64,000 nucleotides of DNA. It comes from Bacillus cytotoxicus (GTDB taxonomy: Bacteria; Bacillota; Bacilli; Bacillales; Bacillaceae_G). Each line of letters begins with the position of its first letter. Position 1 is the stretch's first letter. The stretch spans positions 1-64,000 of the forward strand of contig NZ_JAMBOP010000005.1 in the NCBI RefSeq assembly GCF_023715645.1, in the 5' to 3' direction. This document shows, piece after piece, positions 57,749 through 64,000 of this stretch. The notes beneath the pieces are model-generated. The model saw only the letters and a list, made by a program, of their open reading frames with translations. It was not told the origin of the DNA and did no database searches. Position numbers and translations under genes: made by a program.

Positions 57749-58516
57749 ATGATTGATTTGCATTGTCATATTTTGCCAAGTGTCGATGACGGAGCCGGGA
57801 CGTTAACGGATAGTCTCAAGATGGCACAAACGGCAGTAACAGAAGGTATTCACACAATCGTCGCAACTCCGCATCATCAAAACGGCAAATATATAAATGA
57901 GCGTGCAGAGATTCTTCATCAAGTGGAACAATTAAATGAAGCACTCCAAGAACATGATATTCCTCTAACTGTGTTACCAGGTCAAGAAGTTCGTTTATAC
58001 GGGGACTTATTAGCGGACTATGAAGCTGGTAAAATTCTCACATTAAATGAAACGAATAAATATATACTAATTGAATTTCCATCCAATCATGTACCGCGTT
58101 ATGCTGAACAAATGTTATATGAATTACGAGTAAAGGGTATGATTCCCATTATTGTTCACCCCGAACGTAATGCCGAGTTAATCGAGCGGCCAGATAAGTT
58201 ATATAACCTCGTAAATAAAGGTGCGTTAACACAAGTAACAGCTGGGAGCCTGCTCGGGAACTTCGGTAAGAAAATTAAAAAGTTCTCATTGCAGCTTGTT
58301 GAGCATAATTTAACACATATGATCGCATCGGATGCGCATAACACAACGACAAGAGCATTTCATTTACAAGCTGGCTATGATGTCATCGGAAATGAATTTG
58401 GCGCAAATATGCTTATGGATTTCAAAGAAAACCCATATTTATTGATAAGCGGAAAAACAATCTATAAAGAAGATCCACAACAAATTCGTCGTAAAAAAAT
58501 ATTTGGTATTTTTTAA
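57749..58516 (+). CDS. Tyrosine-protein phosphatase, PHP type (CpsB/YwqE)
   Basis: 255 residues. Metal-dependent phosphatase that dephosphorylates the BY-kinase. PHP motifs: IDLHCHILPSVDDG at the N-terminus, VATPHHQNG, IVHPERN and ASDAHN. ATG at 57749 after AGAGAGGG; GTG at 57740 overlaps that site. Third gene of the wzz-kinase-phosphatase trio found at the head of capsule operons. Confidence 0.92.
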   Translation: MIDLHCHILPSVDDGAGTLTDSLKMAQTAVTEGIHTIVATPHHQNGKYINERAEILHQVEQLNEALQEHDIPLTVLPGQEVRLYGDLLADYEAGKILTLNETNKYILIEFPSNHVPRYAEQMLYELRVKGMIPIIVHPERNAELIERPDKLYNLVNKGALTQVTAGSLLGNFGKKIKKFSLQLVEHNLTHMIASDAHNTTTRAFHLQAGYDVIGNEFGANMLMDFKENPYLLISGKTIYKEDPQQIRRKKIFGIF

Positions 58517-58522
58517 AGTAAA

Positions 58523-58650
58523 CAATGGTGATGTCTCCTAACCATTATCAATGGGGGCACTCGGTTGTGCTGTGGGTAGAAATTATATTTCAACCTACCT
58601 TAGACGCTTGTCGTCGGGAGCGTGGCGTGAGGATGGGTTAGATGCCCAAT
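58523..58650 (+). ncRNA. Structured leader RNA, candidate EAR/epsC element
   Basis: GC-richer than its surroundings and full of stems: AATGGT/ACCATT, GCAC/GTGC, GGGTAGAAA.../...TTTCAACCTACC, GACG/CGTC, TGGG/CCCA. It lies inside the polysaccharide operon just before a terminator-like hairpin. This is the setting of the EAR (epsC) antitermination RNA known from Bacillus exopolysaccharide operons. I cannot align it to the consensus here. Confidence 0.5.
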
Positions 58651-58663
58651 GTTATTTATAAAA

Positions 58664-58712
58664 ACTCTAGCTATGGAGTTGTGCATAAGGACACTGTAGC
58701 TAGGGTTTTTAT
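58664..58712 (+). terminator. Internal terminator between phosphatase gene and galU
   Basis: AAAACTCTAGCTA pairs with TAGCTAGGGTTTTT around a ~22-base loop, followed by ATTATT. It stands between the structured RNA and the distal genes, so antitermination would be needed for full-length transcription. Confidence 0.75.
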
Positions 58713-58777
58713 TATTTAATATTCATATAAATAGATAATAATACATAGAGATAAGAATATGGTTAGGGGGATTTATT

Positions 58778-59659
58778 TTGAAACAAGTAAAAAAGGCAAT
58801 CATTCCAGCAGCTGGACTTGGAACAAGATTCTTACCAGCAACGAAAGCAATGCCAAAGGAAATGTTACCAATTGTCGATAAACCGACAATCCAGTACATC
58901 GTCGAAGAAGCAATTGAGTCTGGCATCGAAGACATCATTATCGTAACAGGAAAAGGAAAGCGTGCAATTGAAGATCATTTTGATCATTCCTTTGAACTGG
59001 AAGAAAACTTATTAGCAAAAGGTAAATATGAAATTTTAGAAAAAGTACAAGAATCTTCAAAGATTAACATTCATTACATACGTCAAAAAGAACCGAAAGG
59101 GTTAGGACACGCAGTATGGTGTGCTCGTAAATTTATTGGAAACGAACCATTTGCGGTATTACTTGGCGACGATATTGTACAAGCAGAAACTCCTTGCTTA
59201 CGTCAGTTAATCAATGAATACGAAGCAACGAGCGCTTCTGTCATCGGAGTTCAAACAGTACCAGACAACGAAACACATCGTTACGGCATTATCGATCCAA
59301 CTATGCAAAGTGGACGCCGCTACCAAGTGCATCAATTTGTAGAAAAACCAGCACAAGGAACAGCGCCATCTAACTTAGCAATTATGGGTCGTTACATATT
59401 AACACCAGAAATCTTTATGTTCTTAGAAGATCAGCAAACAGGTGCGGGCGGAGAAATTCAATTAACAGATGCGATTGGGCGTTTAAATGAAATTCAACGA
59501 GTGTTTGCTTACGACTTTGAAGGAACACGCTATGATGTTGGGGAGAAGTTTGGCTTTATTAAAACGACAATTGAAATGGCGCTTCAGCATGAAGAACTAA
59601 AAGAAGAATTGATGAAGTATATGAATGAATTGGTAGAGAAAGAGAATGTGCAATTATAA
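58778..59659 (+). CDS. galU: UTP-glucose-1-phosphate uridylyltransferase
   Basis: Makes UDP-glucose from UTP and glucose 1-phosphate for surface polymers. 293 residues. Nucleotide-binding [20 protein letters not shown], the substrate region VLLGDDIVQ and the catalytic VEKP motif are intact. TTG start at 58778, 7 bases after TTAGGGGGA. First gene after the internal terminator. Confidence 0.94.
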   Translation: MKQVKKAIIPAAGLGTRFLPATKAMPKEMLPIVDKPTIQYIVEEAIESGIEDIIIVTGKGKRAIEDHFDHSFELEENLLAKGKYEILEKVQESSKINIHYIRQKEPKGLGHAVWCARKFIGNEPFAVLLGDDIVQAETPCLRQLINEYEATSASVIGVQTVPDNETHRYGIIDPTMQSGRRYQVHQFVEKPAQGTAPSNLAIMGRYILTPEIFMFLEDQQTGAGGEIQLTDAIGRLNEIQRVFAYDFEGTRYDVGEKFGFIKTTIEMALQHEELKEELMKYMNELVEKENVQL

Positions 59660-59794
59660 AAAGAAAGGTGTTTTATGTCGCCGGTAATATGTACATTGCA
59701 TAGGGAAAATGAACAATCTAGCTGTCTATTTTTTGAAATGAAAAGGAAGAGTTAGAACTTTTATTTAAACAACGTAAAGAAAGGAACATGTATA

Positions 59795-61603
59795 TTGAGT
59801 TATCCAAAACGGCTCTCATTGTTAGTTTTCTTAGATTCATTTATTGTTTTAACTGCCGTGTACTTAAGTTATTGGTTTATACATCCTAATGCATTAAACG
59901 ATATTCCTATCACAGTAATTATAAGCTCGATTACATTACTTTGTAGCCATCATATTTTTGCATCTATTTATAAGTTATATAAAAAAGCTTGGGAGTACGC
60001 GAGTATTGGAGAATTAAAGCAAATCTTTAAAGCAGTTACTTTTTCTATTCTAGTAACTGCAATTGTTCAACAAATTATAAACCACGATATTTATGTGCGT
60101 ATTTTAGCAATTGCATGGATGCTACATTTATTGTTAATTGGTGGTTCACGCTTTGTTTGGCGTTTGTTCCGGGATACATATATTACTCAAAATACAAATC
60201 AAACACGAACACTTATTGTTGGTGCGGGTGCAGCAGGAACAATGGTTGTAAGGCAGTTGCGCCAAAATAAAGAGGCTGATTTACATCCAGTGGCATTTGT
60301 GGATGATGATAAAAATAAACAGAGATTAGAAATTTATAATGTACCAGTGGTAGGTTCAACAAAGAATATTAAAGAAATAGTAGAACGACATAAAATTGAG
60401 CAGATTATTATCGCTATTCCTTCTTTGAATCGTAAGCAGATTAACGAAATTTTTCAAGAGTGTGCAAAAACAAATGCAAAAACTCAGATTGTACCGATGC
60501 TCGAGAGTATTTTAGAAGGAAAAGTATCTGTAAATGAATTTCGTGATGTACAGGTGGAGGATCTACTTGGCCGTGAACCGGTTAAGTTAAATGATGCTGG
60601 AATAGTAGAAACCATTACTGGCCGTACAATTCTTGTAACGGGTGCCGGGGGATCTATTGGATCGGAAATTTGTCGTCAAATTATGAAGTATAGTCCTGAA
60701 AAGATTGTCTTACTGGGACATGGTGAAAATAGCATTTACGGTATTGAAATGGAATTGAGAGAGATTTACAAGAATCAAATTGAGATTGTAACAGAAATTG
60801 CAGATGTTCAGGATAGAAATAAGATATTTACTATTATGGATAAGTATCGTCCGTATATTGTATATCATGCGGCTGCGCATAAGCATGTTCCTCTAATGGA
60901 ACGAAATCCTGAAGAAGCCGTAAAAAATAATATTTTTGGTACTAAAAATGTAGCAGAAGCAGCTGATACGTTTAAAGTAAATACGTTTGTCATGATTTCT
61001 AGCGATAAAGCAGTAAATCCTCCGAATGTCATGGGAGCAACAAAACGTTTTGCAGAAATGATTATACAACATATGGCAGCAGTTAGTAGCACACGCTTTG
61101 TTGCTGTTAGGTTTGGGAATGTACTTGGAAGTAGAGGAAGTGTAATACCGTTATTTAAGAAACAAATTCAAAAAGGTGGACCTGTAACGGTGACGCATCC
61201 TGATATGACTCGTTACTTTATGACAATACCGGAAGCCTCAAGATTAGTGATTCAAGCTGGTACTTTAGCTAAAGGTGGAGAATTGTTTGTGCTTGATATG
61301 GGAGAACCGGTAAAGATTGTTGATTTAGCGAAGAACCTTATTAATCTTTCTGGTTATTCTATTGAAGAAATTGGAATCGAGTTTACTGGTTTAAGGCCGG
61401 GAGAGAAGATGTACGAAGAATTATTAAATGAAGGTGAAATTCATCCAGAACAGATATTTCCTAAGATTCATGTTGGAAAAGCTGTCTTAATGGATAAGGA
61501 TATCTTACAGCAATTTATGAGTGATTTTGAACAAATGGGTAAAGAGAGTATAAGAGAGAGATTGCTAGAAATTGCTAATAACAAAGTTTTAATTAAAAAC
61601 TAA
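59795..61603 (+). CDS. PglF/CapD-type UDP-sugar 4,6-dehydratase, membrane-bound
   Basis: 602 residues. Four N-terminal membrane helices (about 8-28, 38-56, 80-95, 103-120), a CoA-binding-like Rossmann domain (IVGAGAAG at 142-149), then the catalytic short-chain dehydratase domain (VTGAGGSIGSE 281-291; SSDKAVNPPNVMGATK with the Met/Lys pair replacing the usual Tyr). Such enzymes turn UDP-GlcNAc into a 4-keto-6-deoxy sugar, the first step to bacillosamine-like or QuiNAc/FucNAc sugars. TTG start at 59795 after GAAAGGAAC. The 135 bases upstream hold no gene. Confidence 0.9.
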   Translation: MSYPKRLSLLVFLDSFIVLTAVYLSYWFIHPNALNDIPITVIISSITLLCSHHIFASIYKLYKKAWEYASIGELKQIFKAVTFSILVTAIVQQIINHDIYVRILAIAWMLHLLLIGGSRFVWRLFRDTYITQNTNQTRTLIVGAGAAGTMVVRQLRQNKEADLHPVAFVDDDKNKQRLEIYNVPVVGSTKNIKEIVERHKIEQIIIAIPSLNRKQINEIFQECAKTNAKTQIVPMLESILEGKVSVNEFRDVQVEDLLGREPVKLNDAGIVETITGRTILVTGAGGSIGSEICRQIMKYSPEKIVLLGHGENSIYGIEMELREIYKNQIEIVTEIADVQDRNKIFTIMDKYRPYIVYHAAAHKHVPLMERNPEEAVKNNIFGTKNVAEAADTFKVNTFVMISSDKAVNPPNVMGATKRFAEMIIQHMAAVSSTRFVAVRFGNVLGSRGSVIPLFKKQIQKGGPVTVTHPDMTRYFMTIPEASRLVIQAGTLAKGGELFVLDMGEPVKIVDLAKNLINLSGYSIEEIGIEFTGLRPGEKMYEELLNEGEIHPEQIFPKIHVGKAVLMDKDILQQFMSDFEQMGKESIRERLLEIANNKVLIKN

Positions 61604-61659
61604 TAGTGTTAAGAGTAACCTAAAAAACCTATGTTGGTAAAATTGGGGTGGTAATAAAA

Positions 61660-62265
61660 GTGTTATATAAAACGTATGTAAAACAAGGAATAGATTTTAT
61701 TCTGTCGATAGTAGGCTTAGTATTGTTATCACCAGTGTTTTTACTATTAATTTTATGTATAAAGCTTGATTCAAAAGGTCCTGTACTATTTAAACAACGC
61801 CGTATCGGCAAAGGTAAACAGGAATTTTATATTTTAAAATTTAGAACAATGAGAATTGATACACCAAAAGACATGCCTACGCATCTTTTGGAAAATCCAG
61901 AAGCTTATATTACAAAGGTCGGTAAGTTTTTACGTAAGACAAGCTTAGATGAACTTCCGCAAATCATCAATATTATTAAAGGTGAAATGAGTATAATTGG
62001 TCCGAGGCCTGCACTTTGGAATCAATATGATTTGATAGAAGAACGTGACAAATATGGTGCAAATGATGTTTCGCCAGGCCTTACAGGGTGGGCACAAATC
62101 AATGGTCGAGATGAGTTGCCAATTGATATAAAAGCAAAACTTGATGGAGAATATGTTAAGAGAATGAGCTTTATTTTTGATGTTCAGGTGTTTTTTAAGA
62201 CAATATTCAGTGTAGTTAGAAGTGAAGGGGTTAAAGAGGGGAAAAATCGAAAAAAAATCTCCTAA
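61660..62265 (+). CDS. Undecaprenyl-phosphate sugar-1-phosphate transferase
   Basis: Starts repeat-unit assembly by moving a sugar 1-phosphate from its nucleotide onto undecaprenyl phosphate at the membrane. 201 residues from GTG at 61660 (VLYKTYVKQGIDF), 8 bases after GGGGTGG; GTG at 61648 overlaps that site. One membrane hairpin (about 11-34), then KQRRIGKGKQEFYILKFRTM, catalytic DELPQI and IGPRPAL: a PglC-type minimal catalytic domain. With the PglF-type enzyme upstream, a diNAcBac/QuiNAc-like first sugar is plausible. Confidence 0.9.
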   Translation: MLYKTYVKQGIDFILSIVGLVLLSPVFLLLILCIKLDSKGPVLFKQRRIGKGKQEFYILKFRTMRIDTPKDMPTHLLENPEAYITKVGKFLRKTSLDELPQIINIIKGEMSIIGPRPALWNQYDLIEERDKYGANDVSPGLTGWAQINGRDELPIDIKAKLDGEYVKRMSFIFDVQVFFKTIFSVVRSEGVKEGKNRKKIS

Positions 62266-62299
62266 TTTAGTGAGATTATTTGAAGTTGAGGTTGTTTAG

Positions 62300-63187
62300 A
62301 TGAAGATATTGATTACAGGTGATAAAGGTTATGTTGGTATGAGTTTGAAAAAATGGCTAAGCCAGTGGCCTGATAAATATTCTGTGGACCATATTTCTTT
62401 AAGAAATGAAGAATGGAAAAAAGAAGACTTTTCTCAGTATGATGTACTCTTTCACGTTGCTGCAATTGTACATAAAAAAGAACAACCGGAAATGGAAAGT
62501 TTATATTATAAGATAAATAGAAATCTAACTGTAGAATTAGCTAATAAAGCTAAAAGATCAGGAATAAAACAGTTCATTTTTATGAGTACAGTTGCTGTAT
62601 ATGGTCAAATTGGGGAAATTGGAAAAGAAGTTGTTATTGATGAAAATACGCCATGCCTTCCAACTACTTTTTATGGAAAGAGCAAGCTTGAAGCAGAAAT
62701 AGAGCTAGACAAATTAAGGGATGAAAATTTTAAGATTGCTATTTTAAGGGTTCCTATGGTTTATGGACCTGGTTGTCCAGGGAATTATGAACATCTAAAG
62801 AGACTTACAATAAAATTACCAGTATTTCCATCAGTAAGTAATAAAAGAAGTATGATTTTTATAAATAATTTATCTGAATTTGTAAGATTATTAATAGATA
62901 ACCAAGACCAAGGTTTATTTTTTCCTCAGAATAAGGAGTATGTTAATACTTCCGAATTAGTTAAGTTAATTGCAAAAGAGAAATCAAAGAAAATTTATTT
63001 ATCTAAAACTTTATCTATTGGTCTGAACTTATTGTGTAGGCGGGTAAATATTGCTAATAAGGTTTTTGGAAATCTAATAATTGATTCAAGATTATCTGGT
63101 TATATGGGGTATAAATATTGCGTTGTTGATTTGGTAAAATCAATTGAGGCTTGTGAAAAAAATATAGAAATAGGTGCTAGAAATTGA
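62300..63187 (+). CDS. NAD-dependent sugar epimerase/dehydratase
   Basis: 295 residues of the extended short-chain dehydrogenase family. GDKGYVG (NAD site) at the N-terminus, HVAAIVH, STVAVYG and catalytic YGKSK. Similar to WbpV/Gne-like 4-reductases that act on the 4-keto sugar made by PglF-type enzymes (inference from context). ATG at 62300 with TTGAGGTTG upstream. TGA overlaps the next gene's TTG. Confidence 0.85.
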   Translation: MKILITGDKGYVGMSLKKWLSQWPDKYSVDHISLRNEEWKKEDFSQYDVLFHVAAIVHKKEQPEMESLYYKINRNLTVELANKAKRSGIKQFIFMSTVAVYGQIGEIGKEVVIDENTPCLPTTFYGKSKLEAEIELDKLRDENFKIAILRVPMVYGPGCPGNYEHLKRLTIKLPVFPSVSNKRSMIFINNLSEFVRLLIDNQDQGLFFPQNKEYVNTSELVKLIAKEKSKKIYLSKTLSIGLNLLCRRVNIANKVFGNLIIDSRLSGYMGYKYCVVDLVKSIEACEKNIEIGARN

Positions 63188-64000
63188 AAAAAGATGTGCT
63201 AATAATGTGCCAATATTTTTATCCAGAATATGTTTCATCCGCTACTTTACCGACAGAATTAGCTGAGGATTTAGTCGAAAAAGGACTATCAGTGGATGTC
63301 TTATGTGGTTACCCTAAGGAGTATTATGAAGGGGAACAAGTATCAACTAAAGAAGATTACAAAGGTGTTAATATATCGAGAGTTAAGTATACGGAATTTA
63401 ATAATAAGTCAAAGTTCGGAAGAATCATTAATTTCTTTTCGTTCTTTATAGCTATCCTATTAAGATTACCAAGTTTATTTAAATATAAGTGTGTATTAGT
63501 GTATTCAAACCCGCCGATATTACCTTTGGTACCATATTTAATATCTCGTATTTCTAAAACTAAGTTTATTTTCGTAGCATTTGATATTTACCCAGATAAC
63601 GCTTTAAAATTGGGGGCAATCAAAAAAGGCGGTATGATTGAAAAATTAATGCTTTATATCAATAGAAAAGTATATACGTATGCTTCGGGTATAGTTGCTC
63701 TTGGTAATGAAATGAGGAACTATATGATTAAACAGAAGATTGCCATCAAACCAGAAAAAATTAAAGTTATTCCTAATTGGTATAGCGAAAAAAAGCTACC
63801 AAGTAGTAGTACTATAAATAATGAGGAATTTAGAGAGTTAAGGGAAAAATGGCCTTTTATAGTCTTGTATAGTGGTAATATGGGAACCGCACAGGATATG
63901 GATACAATACTTCAGTGTATATCCAGATTGAAAAAACGTGAAGATGTTTTATTTCTATTTACTGGACACGGTAATAAAGTAAATTACGTTAAAGAGTACT
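63184..64000 (+). CDS. Glycosyltransferase family 4 (cut by window end)
   Basis: 272 codons visible, no stop before the end of the window. Start TTG at 63184 overlaps the upstream TGA, with TAGGTG 7 bases before. The protein opens VLIMCQYFYPEYVSSATLP and continues with LVYSNPPILP, FDIYPDNALKLG and LYSGNMGTAQDMDTIL, the pattern of WbuB-type GT4 enzymes that add the next sugar to the lipid-linked unit. The C-terminal third, including the E-x7-E donor site, is outside. Confidence 0.88.
   Translation, partial: MKKDVLIMCQYFYPEYVSSATLPTELAEDLVEKGLSVDVLCGYPKEYYEGEQVSTKEDYKGVNISRVKYTEFNNKSKFGRIINFFSFFIAILLRLPSLFKYKCVLVYSNPPILPLVPYLISRISKTKFIFVAFDIYPDNALKLGAIKKGGMIEKLMLYINRKVYTYASGIVALGNEMRNYMIKQKIAIKPEKIKVIPNWYSEKKLPSSSTINNEEFRELREKWPFIVLYSGNMGTAQDMDTILQCISRLKKREDVLFLFTGHGNKVNYVKEY

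Overview
The window is a stretch of chromosome from a spore-forming, low-GC Bacillus of the B. cereus group. The evidence is gene content and order (fba, murA2, glpX, rho, rpmE, tdk, prfA, prmC, spoIIR, ywlC, mntP, ywlE, rpiB, ywlG, glyA, upp, atp operon, nuo operon, murA1, spoIID, spoIIQ, spoIIID, mbl, fabZ), protein sequences close to those remembered for B. cereus/B. anthracis, and a bcr1 repeat with its TTTAT ends. I cannot fix the species; the proteins look somewhat diverged from B. anthracis. Nearly every gene reads on the + strand; exceptions are a flavin-reductase-like gene, a DoxX gene and a tiny peptide gene.

Layout. 1-275: a fragment of a minus-strand gene and the 3' part of spo0F with its 5' part missing. 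486-9188: central carbon metabolism (fba, glpX), peptidoglycan precursor synthesis (murA2), Rho, L31, thymidine kinase and translation termination (prfA-prmC). 9673-18929: the spoIIR-ywl-glyA segment, which carries a DnaA-box cluster at ywlC. 18930-19810: an accessory patch with a 26-residue amphipathic peptide gene and a decayed IS1182-type transposase. 19811-28316: upp and the full atpZIBEFHAGDC operon. 28788-31052: an AT-rich two-gene ABC transporter insertion followed by a MITE-like element. 31363-41597: an 11-subunit complex-I operon (nuoABCDHIJKLMN) lacking nuoEFG. 41741-45520: ywzB, ywmB, murA1, spoIID. 45765-50481: an acyl-CoA synthetase, then an ABC-ATPase/LytTR fusion regulator next to an ABC-2 transporter. 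50644-54716: spoIIQ, a small membrane protein, spoIIID, mbl, a decayed mbl-like copy, fabZ. 55263-64000: an orphan tyrosine kinase and then an exopolysaccharide/capsule operon (wzz-kinase-phosphatase, a structured RNA resembling the EAR/epsC element, galU, a PglF-type dehydratase, the initiating sugar transferase, an epimerase and a glycosyltransferase cut by the window end).

Intergenic DNA is unusually full of repeats: at least eight copies of a ~100-180 bp element, five copies of ~120 bp large-hairpin elements (one pair in tandem, one inside the atp operon, one inserted inside a bcr1), short ~21 bp iteron-like repeats, and recurring small hairpins. Several of these extend reading frames upstream of real starts, so starts were chosen from Shine-Dalgarno position and family length. 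Together the genes serve growth (ATP synthesis, respiration, cell wall, shape), spore development (SpoIIR, SpoIID, SpoIIQ, SpoIIID) and surface polysaccharide assembly.
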